Assembly (NCBI RefSeq): GCF_020882245.1
Contig: NC_083597.1
Coordinates: 86,902,152 to 86,966,151 of the forward strand
Reading direction: 5' to 3'
Length of the DNA: 64,000 bases
Origin: Rhopalosiphum padi
Lineage: Eukaryota; Arthropoda; Insecta; Hemiptera; Aphididae
The translations under genes were made by a program, and so were the position numbers. Under the pieces are notes generated by a model. It was given only the letters and a program-made list of their open reading frames with translations. It was not told where the DNA came from and did no database searches. Positions 25,201 through 36,079 of the stretch are shown piece after piece (positions within the stretch are counted from its first letter, which is position 1; the number at the start of each line of letters is the position of its first letter).

Positions 25201-28200
25201 GCAAAATTGCACGTGCTGTTACGGTGAAAACAAATTTAATACATAATATATTATTTCTAGTTCCAGTTAGTATTTTCTATATTAATATTTGATGACAAAA
25301 TATGTCAATACCTTCGTGCTGTATATCAATATGACGTATATATAGATTAGTCCAAACTACTTAAGAAATAAGAATAAATAGTTTTCAAGTTTAATTTTAA
25401 CTTTTCGCCTGATCATTGATTATACTTACAAATTTATTAAAAATTGATTTACATTATATGTATTATTGGAAAAATTAATGTACCTAGTATCATCAATAAT
25501 AATTATTAAGTATTTCCAAATTTATAAAATGAAGCAATTTAGCTTATTAATAGTCTATAAAATCCTATAATAAGAATAATTAACTTAATTTTAAACAAAT
25601 AATAAGATACTGTATAACATTGATCACGTAAGGTGGAATTCATTGTATTTACACAAGTAATGTATTTATTGTAAAATAAACAAAGTATAAGAACTAATAA
25701 ATAAGTATAATAAATTACCTGTACAATTTTTATACTGGTATTGAAAATCAGCTAACAGTTAATAAAAAATTAATATTTTTACAAACAACTAATTTAATTC
25801 ATTTTTTTTTATAAATGTGAATAAAAACATTTTCGTTTATTAATTGAAAAATATCGAAAACGCATATTATCTACAATATTTTTGTATAAACATTTAAAAT
25901 TATATTATTAAAATATTCACCAAAATTGCGAAAATTAGCAAATTATTTTTTAGTTTCAAATTTGTAAAAATGATTTTTTTATGTTTAGTATTTTCTACCT
26001 ATGATTATACGAATCGCTGTTGTTTTTTATAACTATTTTTCCTTATATTATATAGCGTGGGCGTTAATCACCATATTGTATCTGTTCGAACACCGATCCT
26101 CTTGGCGCGTTTCAGCCGGGTCAAAGGCCATTACAACACGAGTGACAGTCCGGTCATCACACTTGTCTATTTCCCTCCCGAGTGGTCAAGCTGTGATCGC
26201 CGCGAACTTGTCGACGGGGCGAATGTAAGTTCCTACACGAGACCTAGCCAGGTAAACAAGATACATATGTTAGTTCCTACACGATAAAATAAGGTACATG
26301 TGTAAGTTCCTACACAGTAAAAAGCAGGTACTTGTGTAAGTTCCTACACGGTAAAAAAAGGTACGCGTGCAAGTTCCTACACTAAGTATGTTATAAGTTA
26401 TCAATCTAACATTAGTTATATCATATTCTAATATTGTCATACATTTTAACCCTTTATTCTATATAATATATAATTCTTTATAATATTTAATAATTTACCT
26501 TATAAATATTATCAATTTAATAATTTTAAAAATAATAATTCGTCATTTATTGTAAAAAAAAAAAAAATATAAATGTTTCGAACAGTACTAACATAATTAT
26601 TATTATTCAATGTGACAATGTACATTATTCTGTGGGGTTTTTTGTACAATTTTTATCAGTAATGAAAAGTCGTAAATATTTCGTAGATTGAAAAATCGAA
26701 TTTATAAGTCACTTTGTCAGCTTTATCGATAAACTATCGTTATAATCTATCTTATCTTAATGCGATAACATTATTTCATCACTTACTCCACACTATTATG
26801 TTCTTACAATTATGAATTATCATTATATAGAATGCATTACTTATATTTTTTATACAATTATGAATTACCTATTACAATTATTATTATTTTTAAAATTATT
26901 AAATTAAATTAGATAGATAGCTTATAAATTATATAGAATATAGAATAAAGGGTTAAAATGTATGACAGTATTTAATAGACATAGATTGATAACTTATAAT
27001 ATTCCTAGTGTAGAAACTTACACATGTACCTTTTTTTATCGTGTAGGAACTTACACAAGTACCTGTCTTTCGTCGTGTAGGAACTTACACATTACATATG
27101 TAGGAATTAACGTATGTAATTGTCTACCTGTTACTCTCGTGTAGGAACTTACGATTCCCCGGTCGACGCATGAACTTGCGCCAGTTTTCACACCTTTTCT
27201 GAATATCGTCAAAACCGGTCGCCGTGTGTTGTTGCCGCGGTAAGCCCGACACCTTTTTGTTATACGTGTGTGCCCGGTTTCGTTGTCCGGTGGCATAAAA
27301 CCACGTGTTTATTACGACTTTTAAGCGGCGTTTATATAAACTTACGTTTTTCTATTTAATATCGTGGCATTGTGTGCGACCCGATATATAATTGTATCAT
27401 ATTCTGCTGATACTCAACGTGCGATCACTTTTTTGCCCAGCTATCGGCCAGGGTGTAACGTACCTTTTTCGGTCGTTGTAATACATACACTATTTTGTAT
27501 ATATACATATTATATCAGTATATTATACGTATACTGATTTACGTCGTCAAGCTTATCCTAATATTCGATTATACCAGTGAAGATTCCCAACTTGGACCCG
27601 GGAAAGTTTGGATCGACACCACTACTGGATATCAGGTCTATTTTTTATATTGTATTATTGTATACCCTTTTTTTTTATTGCCGTACAGGTAAATTAATTA
27701 TTCCATGTTATAATTTAGTATTTATATTTTATATTATTTATTATTATAATTGTTTATATGTTATTATTATTTTGGGGCCCCATGTTGTTATAATATTTTT
27801 TATAGTTGAGTGCGACAGTGTCGTCTTTATTATTATATATATATATATTGAGACTTCACAATTGATTTGTTGTCATAATAATTTATTATTCTATATTGGT
27901 AACCTAATTCAAAGTCCACGCGAGTCGCGGCAAACAACTGCTCATACATCGCAAGATTTGTCGCGGCGACCAATCAGTATCTACACGCAAGTAATGTATA
28001 AATTTTAAATAAAGTAAAATAACTCACATTTTGCTTCCACTGCAACTGGATATAAATAATTTAACAGTTAATAAAAAATATATTATTTTACAAACACGAA
28101 AAATATTTAACTAAGTGCTTATGTTAGCAATTTCTACATACAGTACAATTTTACACCCAACTAAATTAATTCTTTTTAGATTAATGCTTTACCATGAATG

Positions 28201-28468
28201 TCAAGAAAAATAGATATCAAAAATGTATATTCATGACATTTTTGTATAGTCCATTAAAGTTATAATCCTAACAAAATTATTTTATAGTTTCATATTTGTA
28301 AAAATTATTTTTTTATATTCATTAATATATAGTTCTTCTTAGCAACGATTATTCATAAATATTAATTTGTTTATATTATGAAATAAAAAAAAAATACTCA
28401 CATTTTACATGCATAACAGATATATAATAAATCATAAAACAAATAACTAATAAATTATAGTTGACCAT
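22259..28468 (-). CDS. Bicycle-like secreted effector gene of phase-1 microexons
   Basis: Nine exons fit: 28402-28468, 28028-28045, 25719-25751, 23443-23493, 22909-22929, 22838-22855, 22577-22624, 22371-22433 and 22259-22275. All eight introns are GT-AG and every junction is in phase 1, leaving one open frame of 112 codons (111 residues plus stop). Exon 1 starts MVNYNLLVICFMIYYISV, a plausible signal peptide. Later exons are 18-63 bases; recognisable pieces are DFQYQYKNCT, LYPKDQENWENIAVVL, PVQSFIKNAKMIEMD and QPWGGPLSFCRKYANCEITL, the last with a C-x2-Y-x2-C motif. A signal peptide followed by tiny exons that all start and end in phase 1 is the hallmark of the aphid 'bicycle' effector family, whose sequences diverge so fast that gene structure is the better guide. 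Further microexons may be missed between 25719 and 23493 or 23443 and 22929, so the protein may be longer. The family call is inference; the exon chain is read directly. Confidence 0.65.
24430..24930. other. GC-rich block inside the microexon gene
   Basis: This 500-base block is clearly richer in GC and CpG than its surroundings and lies between the third and fourth exons of the microexon gene. Frames are open on both strands (24372-24560 minus, 24677-24922 plus), as expected by chance in GC-rich DNA, and neither shows a known domain. It may be part of a transposon insertion. Confidence 0.3.
25752..25990. repeat. Intronic duplication, copy A
   Basis: The intron next to the exon at 25719-25751 begins with TTAACTGTTAG-type sequence (plus strand CTAACAGTTAATAAAAAAT) and continues through a TATTTTTGTATA segment to TTTTAGTTTCAAATTTGTAAAAA. 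The same series of landmarks, diverged, occurs at about 28046-28330 beside the exon at 28028-28045. This indicates an internal exon-plus-intron duplication in the microexon gene. Confidence 0.45.
26195..27178. mobile_element. Foldback-like element with tandem-repeat inverted arms
   Basis: The left arm (26225-26390) contains five units of about 33 bases beginning GTAAGTTCCTACAC and containing AAGGTAC. The right arm (27008-27152) contains the complementary units GTGTAGGAACTTAC. The arms continue inward (TTATAAGTTATCAATCTA and CCCTTTATTCTATATAAT on the left, mirrored on the right) and outward (CGACGGGGCGAAT mirrored by ATTCCCCGGTCG). Long inverted arms built of short tandem subrepeats are the defining layout of Foldback-type DNA elements. 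The centre (about 26570-26840) holds no transposase, so the element is non-autonomous. It sits in the long second intron of the microexon gene. Confidence 0.6.
27180..28010. other. Mixed intronic sequence with two exon-like islands
   Basis: Between the foldback-like element and the second microexon lie a GC-richer segment (27180-27480) and two short GC-rich islands (27575-27634 and 27905-27990), each followed by a GT dinucleotide on the plus strand. A 143-codon plus-strand frame runs across them (27577-28008), but its middle is low-complexity Ile/Tyr/Phe sequence with no domain. I regard it as chance, or a degraded transposon part. Confidence 0.3.
28046..28330. repeat. Intronic duplication, copy B
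   Basis: This is the counterpart of the block at 25752-25990, sharing ACAGTTAATAAAAAAT at its left and TATAGTTTCATATTTGTAAAAATTA at its right in the same order and orientation. The two copies are clearly diverged, so the duplication is old. Confidence 0.45.
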
Positions 28469-28479
28469 GTTGTAGATAA

Positions 28480-29160
28480 TTAATATGAATGATAGAAATC
28501 AATAACTAAATTAATAATTTTGAGTTCGTCGAATAAAATAAAGTAATAATAATTAAAAATTATGTTTAACTTCGGTATTTAAAGGATTAGTCAGTAAATA
28601 CAAAACAAAACCACGTATCGAGGAGCAATTGAGTAAACCAGTATTACAAATAAAAATAATTTTGAAATTTGTTAAGGTATCAACAGCGCACTGGTGTGTA
28701 TGTTCCAAATTGGTATGTTGTGTACTAAAATTTATTTTACACACACTCACCGCACATCGATATTCGGGTGTGCCTACACATTTTGTGTAAAGTGTTGGTA
28801 TATATTATATTATTATGCTGATATTAATACTATAATAAATATACGTTTTAATTTATATTTTAACTGTTTTGAAATTTATAAAAATAAGTTAAATAATACA
28901 CAGGTTATTTTGTTATTTTTAAATAATATTTTTTTATTTTAATTTTCACTAAATACAATAAAGCCTATATGTTATATATATTACATTTAGGGAGAGTCCT
29001 GTGCTACGTGTATGTAGTTAATATTTTTGTGCAGTTCCTTTCCGAAGCACTGTACCATATTCTATTATATATTGAGATATAGCAAAATATATATTTTTAA
29101 CCAGTGCACGCGTAGAAATAAATTGTTTCATCATATTATAACAAGAGTATATTTTACGTT
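28480..29160. other. Upstream flank of the microexon gene
   Basis: This AT-rich stretch lies 5' of the signal-peptide exon and should hold its promoter. I see no strong TATA box at a fixed distance and no other gene. Confidence 0.35.
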
Positions 29161-29169
29161 ATTTTATAT

Positions 29170-29420
29170 TTAAATCCAAGATATAGTATCAAATCATACC
29201 CTTCACATGGATTTGAAAATTAAAACTGTTAATGAAGAAGCAATATCATATTATAAAAGATTCCACAATCTTCTATCATCTCATTCCAACTCTCTAATTA
29301 AAGCTCTTTTAACAAATGTTATTCCTGGTAATCCTCCAAGGCGCTTAAAACGCAATTGGTGTAAAGATCTTTTAACCAAATCTAAGAAAAAAATAATTAT
29401 ATTATATATATATACATAGG
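29170..29420 (+). mobile_element. 5'-truncated jockey-like LINE 3' end
   Basis: The frame beginning at 29207 encodes DLKIKTVNEEAISYYKRFHN through NSLIKALLTNVIPGNPPRRLKRNWCKDLL. This is the typical end of jockey-clade non-LTR retrotransposon ORF2: a conserved Tyr-rich helix, then 'LL...IPGNPPRRLKR+WC+DLL'. Everything upstream, including the reverse-transcriptase catalytic core, is missing, as expected of a 5'-truncated insertion. It is followed by an A-rich stretch. Confidence 0.65.
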
Positions 29421-30059
29421 CTGTCCGATAAATAAAGTACAAAGTTTTTTTAAACGTTAGCAATGGACAATATCGGTCGGAAATTTCTAAAATTGATAAT
29501 ATATGTAACAAACAACATATTCTAAGCGTCATGATTATCATAATTTAGTGTTCCGTCTGCTACGTAAATCTAAACATGGGAAACCAATGTTTAATAAGCA
29601 CAAAATAAGAAGAAGTTCACACAGTCATTTGATTTTTTTATTTTCAAAATGTTTTTCCGACTTAAATTTATAGAAAATTAACAGATGTTTACGTATATGT
29701 ATGTATATAAATTAATTTAAAACATTCACTTAAAAGTGTGACCACTGGGTGGCTACTTTTATGAAGAGATTATTCATGTATTTACTTTTTTGTATTTTAG
29801 CTAATACTCATATGTACCTACGAGGTACATATGGTAAATATAACAAAAAAAAATCCAAGATATTAATTGGTATTCCATCATATGTGTTGATCATTATAGT
29901 ATGCTTAATTATTAATAATTAAAATAATGATATTTAAATTTAAAGTTTAAGTTTGAAAAAAAAATGTATTTTAACTCTTTGATAAATTTAAACAATATAT
30001 GTATCCAACTAAAAGGTAAAATTTGAAATTTGGAAAAAGAGAAAAACTTAAACTTGGTT

Positions 30060-30290
30060 TCTATACCAGCGGCGTATGTAGAATTCAATTTTTGGGAGGA
30101 GGGGTTACCATTTATACATATATTTATATATATAATTCTACTGTACGTGTGTATGACATTGAACTCCTCCTAAACGGCTGGGCCGATTTAAATGAATTTT
30201 TTCGTATGCGTTTATTGGGTGACGCCCTGGATGGTTTATATTTACGAATCAGTCTGATAAAGTTAATTTTAGTGCGTCCTTACATTGCTT
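30060..30290 (+). mobile_element. Helitron-associated repeat fragment
   Basis: This block contains TTGAACTCCTCCTAAACGGC and the following CCGATTTAAATGAATTTTTT. I recall this kind of phrase ('...AACGGCTGGGCCGATTT...') from insect Helitron-type repeats. It lies just upstream of helicase relics on the same strand. The apparent 89-codon frame here is not itself a known protein. Confidence 0.35.
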
Positions 30291-30480
30291 AAGGAACCTT
30301 TGTGCAAAATGTCAAGTATTTTTAATTGTTTAATAATTGTTTGCTATTTTTTTTAAGCAGTTGCTAAGATACTAAAAATATAAAAAAATAAAAAATAAAA
30401 ACATATTTAAGTGCATATTTGACGTTATTATCATTAAAGATTTTTAATTTTTAATATGACATTATAATATTTAAATTTGA

Positions 30481-31059
30481 ATGCGGAAATGGTACCACAC
30501 ATCGATGGTGCCTGTTTATTTAATTAGCTCTCCTATCTTATGTACGGCACCGAGAAAATGGTCAGAGAAGTACTCAAGTACGCAAGCTTATTGTGAGCCA
30601 TGTAACAAAAATCTGGTCGATTTTCCAGCATATAAGATATTCCTAAAAGTAGGAACTCCAATTAAGCTGTTGCGAACTCTTCATCCACCCAAACTCTGGA
30701 ATGGTACTAGACTAACTGTGCATGAAAACACTTCAATACAATGTCAATGAGGTGACAATAATAGGTATTACAGGTTTTGCTCAAGGATAATCAACGTTTA
30801 TACTTTGTATACCACTTTTATCAACTATCCATTTAAATTTAAAATACTGCAGTTTCTTATCAAGGTATCTTTTCCAATGACCATAAATAAGTCGCAAGGG
30901 CTGTTGTTAAGAATAGCAGGGATTGACTTGAGTGATGACTGCTTTTCACATGGGCAATTCTATGTGGCTTGCTTCAGAGTTCGTTCACCTAGCAGTTTAG
31001 TAATTCTTGCCCCAAACGAAAAAAGAACCTATGGGGTCTATAAGGAAGTAATTAAGTAA
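30481..31059 (+). pseudogene. Helitron (Pif1-like) helicase relic
   Basis: Two broken segments in consecutive order match the C-terminal part of Helitron Rep-helicase proteins. The first is FLKVGTPIKLLRTLHPPKLW with NGTRL (near 30640-30716). The second is FPMTINKSQG with GIDLSDDCFSHGQFYVACFR (near 30868-30986), covering late Pif1-family helicase motifs. A stop and a frame change lie between them near 30748. The replication-initiator (HUH) domain and the helicase Walker A region are absent, so this is a dead fragment. Confidence 0.7.
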
Positions 31060-31079
31060 TTAATTAATTAATAATAATA

Positions 31080-33165
31080 ATAAAAAAAATAATATTCAAA
31101 GCTTATAAATATATGTTATTGATGACTCTGTATAATAATAGTACTATAACAATTAACAGACACACAATTCTTTTGTGAATTCCACATAATAATAACACTA
31201 TCAATACAATTAAATGAATCACAATCACACGGCCTACGAAAATGCATAAAAAGAAACTAATACACTACGGTGACGCCGTGACAAGACTGTGCCATTATTA
31301 AATTATTTAATCGATTATTTGAATAATAGATTGTTTTCGAATGATGCATAATTGGTTAATCGATTGAAAAAATGCAATGCTGGGCGGTACATAAATTTGA
31401 TATGTCAGAAATATCATCTATAAACCAAATCAGAAAACCAAAATCAAAAATAGTATTTATCCTCATGCTCAATGTTAGCATTAGGCAACCAAACTTAACA
31501 CGGACGCATTTTGTACTATCAACGAAGTGCACAGGGACTGCTAGTATAATATATGTATATACCCTACCACCGTAATTACACCACTGTTCTATACTAAATA
31601 AATGCCTATCTTACACCTTAATGGGTTTAACGTTTCCGTAAAATTACACACCATCACAGCTGGATGAGGAATAGATTGCTATATTTCGACTCAAAATGAA
31701 AACGAAGACATATTTATAGGTATGTAAATGAATTTACAGAAATATTATACATAATTTACATAAAAACAATTGTTCAAAATCGTATCTGGGCATGAATATT
31801 CCAAATATGTTTTGCGCTACTGTCGTATATTTGCTTTCAGCAGTAGGTACACCTATACTCAAAAACAAATAGTAAACAAGTAAACAATAAAGTATGCTTG
31901 AAACGTTGATATAATACATTGAAATAATTATTTTAGATTTGTTTTCATCTTACATTGGGTTTTAGTCTAAAAAATAAATTATTACATTTTTTTTAAAAAC
32001 AACTTAAATTGAATACATTTATATATTTTTAATATAGTATAATTATTACCTTGAGCATTAAATTGAACTATTAGATATTTTCATAAATTGGGAATTAAAA
32101 ATTTACCCATTCAAATAAATAATTGTCAAATATGCGTTTATAAATGGAAAATAGTCCAGTATGCAAAATATGCAACAATAAATTTTAAATATAAATTCGT
32201 ATTGCTATGAAACAAATGTCTATATTTGAAGAAATAAAATATATTTATAAATTTTCACTGATTATAATGATCTGTTCATTCTGGATTATCTACGTGGAAT
32301 AGTTTATCATTTTCAACTGCAAACTTAATTTTTAATTTTACGTACTTTTTAGCAATTTTAATTGATTTCATTTTTTAAATGCAATTTAAATAATAATACC
32401 ATTTTTTTTATTATTAATTATTTTTTTTCTATTTTTTAATTATTTAGCAATTTTGTTCGGAATTTTTTTTAAATAAATATATAATAAAAATAATAATATA
32501 ATTTTTAGTTTTGCAAGCAATTATTTTTCGATCAAAAGTATTCGAACAATTGTCATGTGATCAATTGATTTCGATCAATTGACATGTATCCATTATTACA
32601 TATTTATCATATTTATCTATTTAATTTATTACTGAGTTTCGTTTGTTTATTATTTTTATAAATTGTACTTTTCTCGAAAAATCTTTAGATTTCGTTTACA
32701 AAAACGGGTTTGTTATCAAATAGTTTATTTGTTATATAGAAACATCAGATTCTTTATACAGAAATAAATTCATGCACAATTATTAACAAATCGTTAAACA
32801 GAAAATTTCGTAAAATGGAAGTTTACTATATAATAACGAGCATTATTTTTTTATATTGTACCTAAATAAAAATTGTGCATTTTTATAAGACATTTTCACA
32901 GACTTCTATTTAATACTGGTTAACCATTGCAAACTACGAAGCCAGCTGACTAAACGGCCCACATATTTTCAGTTGTCAAAACATTACATTTATTATACAA
33001 AATATATAAAAAAGAAATTGGAATAATAGTTTTAATTTTTTTAACGGTAAAATAAAATAATAATTCTATAAAAATTCATGAAAAATAATTTACATTTTTA
33101 AAAAGAAGCAGTCATATTATATTAAACATCAAAACATAAATTAATAGGTACCAATAATATACTTA
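31080..33165. other. AT-rich DNA, no gene seen
   Basis: I see no exons or defined transposons. A segment ending AAAATGGAAGTTTACTATATA near 32835 resembles one end of the small MITE found in the mutarotase-like gene (53623-53781), but its partner end is unclear. Confidence 0.4.
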
Positions 33166-33434
33166 TATACAGGGTGATTCTTTTATCATAAAACACTCAT
33201 TATTTCAAAAAGTATTCATGTTTTTGAAAACATTTTTTTACATAGTTTCAAGTTTTAATAAGATTACATTTTTATTAAAAAATTATGTTTTTACATATTT
33301 TTATCCTTATATTTTTTTAAATTTTTTTACTTTTTTGAATGACAACATAGAGTTTTAATTTCATATTCCAAAGCAGAATAATTTTCTGAGTATCTTGATA
33401 CATAAAATCAAATTTATGGCTAATAGTTTATGAG

Positions 33435-34048
33435 TAGAGCACGGATTTTTATGCACTTAAAAATATCGAAATATGCCATATAATATGCAGTAAAAATCAT
33501 GAAAATATGCAAGAATTTGTTATTTATTTAAAATTTACAATAAAACTTATAATAATTAATTACTTAAATACTTAATAAAAAAAAATTTGAGGAATTTTCT
33601 GAACTTAATTTATTTTTAAAATTTTATTTATTATTAAAATGAATAATCATAAGCATTTCAAGTTTTTCTTCTGTAAAGCTGTGTCGTTTATCGATTAACA
33701 TATTTTTAAAGACTGAGAACGAGCGTTCGACGTCAACCAAAGTTATTGGGGCATATTTGAAGTTTACGTCGTAATCGATTATTTATCTTATAACTAAATA
33801 TATATAAATAAATTATTATTTTGTGACTATGAAATTTAGTTTTAATTTTTCTACTTGACAAAATATTATTTTATACATTTTTTTTAAATTTTTGCTTCAA
33901 TAAGCAATAAATTTTGAATTTTGCCAAAATATGCAAAAAAAAATTCCACCATTAGCTTCAAATTATGATAATTCGTGGAGATAACTGACAAAAATCCAAA
34001 AATATTAAAAGGAAAAAAATATGCAATTGCATAGAAATCCGTGCTCTA
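33435..34048. mobile_element. Nested hAT element with 8-bp target duplication
   Basis: The ends TAGAGCACGGATTTTTATGC and, at the right, its complement form inverted repeats of about 21 bp with one mismatch. The direct repeat TTTATGAG flanks the element at 33427-33434 and 34049-34056. An 8-bp target duplication is diagnostic of the hAT superfamily. The minus strand between about 33645 and 33750 still encodes APITLVDVERSFSVFKNMLI, the conserved hAT C-terminal dimerisation region, so the element derives from a transposase-bearing hAT by internal deletion. Confidence 0.85.
33640..33755 (-). pseudogene. hAT transposase C-terminal fragment
   Basis: About 36 codons read APITLVDVERSFSVFKNMLI and then DKRHSFTEEKLEML. 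The 'DVERSFS' core and following helix are the hallmark of the hAT dimerisation domain (Dimer_Tnp_hAT). The catalytic core is deleted, so the fragment has no activity of its own. Confidence 0.75.
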
Positions 34049-34619
34049 TTTATGAGTTATACGTATTTAAAATTTTGACAAGCGGAGTGGAGTGGTATGA
34101 TGTTACCCCGCAAAATGTTTGTCCACTACTCTGGTTGTTTAGACTTTAAATACGTAAAACTCATAAGCTACTCGCCTTAAATTCGATTTGTATGTATCAA
34201 AATACTCGAAAAACTATTCTACTTTGGAATATGAAATTAAAACTCTATGTTGTCATTCAAAAAAGTACAAAACTTAAAAAAAATATAAGGATAAAAAATA
34301 TTTAAACATATAATTTTTTTAATAAAAACATTGTATTTTTAACAACTTGAAACTATGTATGTAAAAAAATGTTTTCAAAAACATAAATACTTTTTGAAAT
34401 AATAATGAGTGTTTCATGATAAGAGAATCACCCCGTATATTATTTTAAATAATATACCTAACCATACAAATTGTTATTATCATTTAGTTTTGAATAATTT
34501 TCATTATTCATTATCAATACATCGTATCACGACTACTTATTAGTATTTTGATTTTACTGTCGGAATTATTTATCTATCCCGTTATTCTCGATATATTTTT
34601 TTTTATTTTAGTATACGTA

Positions 34620-34858
34620 TATCAAATCGCGTTTAGTCGGTACTCAATAATCAGTAATCAGTAATCACTATACACTATTACACTAATCGCCAGTTTACCA
34701 CGGTCAGTCGGCGTATTCGTCAGCGGGTGGTGACAAATATTAACTTATGGGTAGAACCAATAGAGTGTATTTTATAGAAAGCAAAACTATTTATTTTAAA
34801 ATAGTATATGTATATTAATAGTTTTGTGAAAAACTGAAACATCGATATTATATTGCAG
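34620..34858 (+). promoter_or_regulatory. Candidate promoter and non-coding first exon
   Basis: TCAGT-rich sequence (34660-34720) in a GC-richer setting is followed by a segment that ends ATATTGCAG before a good donor GTACGT at 34859. The segment has no useful open frame, so it would be a 5' UTR or non-coding exon. A possible next exon follows CACACAG near 35157, but I cannot connect a coding frame. Confidence 0.25.
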
Positions 34859-35298
34859 GTACGTATTACAAATCACAATAATGTAACACAACCCTGTGAC
34901 ATATAATTTATAACATTGTAGGTCTGTACTATCATATCGCCGGGATGAATGTTAAATGTTTGTTTTATTTAAACAAAACAGATACATAGTATACATATTA
35001 AAAAGTTACGTTAATTGTACTTCGTAAAATGTTTGTTTTTGGGATGTGTTGAAACCTCCAGTGCACACTGGGACTGTTTATAACATTTTCTCCTTCCATT
35101 CCGTGTCTCATAAAAACTATAATAATTACAGTCCACTATCACCATTCACCACACAGCTAGTGCCAGTACTGTTCCAAGACGAGCAGTAACCACAAGCCAC
35201 AATTGATCGGCTCGTCACTCCGGATTGCCCCTCACACAAATCTGTTGTATCGTATCTATATTTATGGATAAAATTAAAATAAATTAAATATAATGTTA

Positions 35299-35332
35299 TT
35301 ATATTATTATTATTATTATTATTATTATTTGT
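35299..35332. repeat. ATT trinucleotide microsatellite
   Basis: An uninterrupted run of about ten TTA/ATT units; no function is implied. Confidence 0.8.
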
Positions 35333-35491
35333 ATTTTGTTTTTAATGAAATGTGTAAAAATAATAAATTTAAAAATATTGAGACACGTACACGCATCATT
35401 TATCACATGTCTTATAAGCACCTGGTACCAAACTCGGTGTAGAAAAACTCTCCGAACCGTCACTGATTTCAACCACGATGTGACCTATAAT

Positions 35492-35915
35492 TCAGTCATA
35501 CGGTGGATGTAAACATATGCTGTCGCAGGAAGAACAGGATCCAGACGGTAATCGGTATACATCGACGAGACAGGTCATCGAGCGAATAGTCAATAATATG
35601 TCCGAACTGGACAGCGGCGCGTAGAACAGCGCAATCGTAGTCGCTGCGCAGTTCCAGTCGCCGGCTGTATTCCGGATGTTCTGGTATTTCCGGCGCGAAT
35701 GTTTGGTTTCCGCTCTGAAGCCGGCTGGTCGACTACGGAGAAGCGGATAGATCTTTACCCGTTGAGCGTGGACGACGATGGAGTGCGACGCAGCCGTTAC
35801 GATGAGAACAGTGAAGATGCTTCCTCGGCAGTGGTCGTAGCTACAGTTGTCGCAGTGCTCGAACTCGTTGAGCTCGAGATGAGTTTGTTCGTGAATATTT
35901 GCGACAGTTTCCGTT
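35492..35915 (-). other. GC-rich segment with long open minus-strand frames
   Basis: A CpG-rich island in AT-rich DNA. One minus-strand frame runs about 140 codons without a stop and has no early ATG. A second minus frame is open from an acceptor-like CTTCAG near 35724 to a stop near 35480 and reads FAPEIPEHPEYSRRLELRSD through FGHIIDYSLDDLSRR, which looks protein-like. The plus strand has a 72-codon frame at 35699-35917. High GC alone makes stop-free frames likely, and I recognise no family. Options are a decayed gene, an exon of an unknown gene, or a promoter-type CpG block. Confidence 0.25.
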
Positions 35916-36079
35916 GAAGCTCACATTGTATATATGTCATCCTTTCACGTGATCACCGCCGTCTGTCCTCGATCGACATAGTCGTCACTCGTCAGTAGAC
36001 GATGCGACAGTAAACGCTCGAGCCCATTGCCGTCACCACCCGTCGTCCCTGTCCAATACGGGGAACATGTGCCTAGATT

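Larger units (their letters stand above)
33170..34435. mobile_element. Tc1/mariner-like element with about 280-bp inverted ends, interrupted
   Basis: The left end CAGGGTGATTCTTTTATCAT (33170) is mirrored by ATGATAAGAGAATCACCCCG ending at 34435. Similarity of the two arms continues inward for about 280 bases (for example AACACTCATTATT, AAAGTATTCATG and CAACATAGAGTTTTAATTTC on the left). A TA dinucleotide flanks both ends, the target-site signature of the Tc1/mariner superfamily. No transposase is left. The element is split by the hAT insertion at 33435-34048; without it the element would be about 640 bases, essentially two long inverted arms. Confidence 0.7.

Noticed and set aside
26225..26390. 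CRISPR-like array of regularly spaced repeats
   Set aside because: Units are contiguous tandem repeats without unique spacers, mirrored in an inverted arm, in a eukaryotic genome; they form transposon arms.
27577..28008. 143-codon plus-strand frame
   Set aside because: Mostly Ile/Tyr/Phe low-complexity sequence inside an intron of the minus-strand microexon gene, with no domain.
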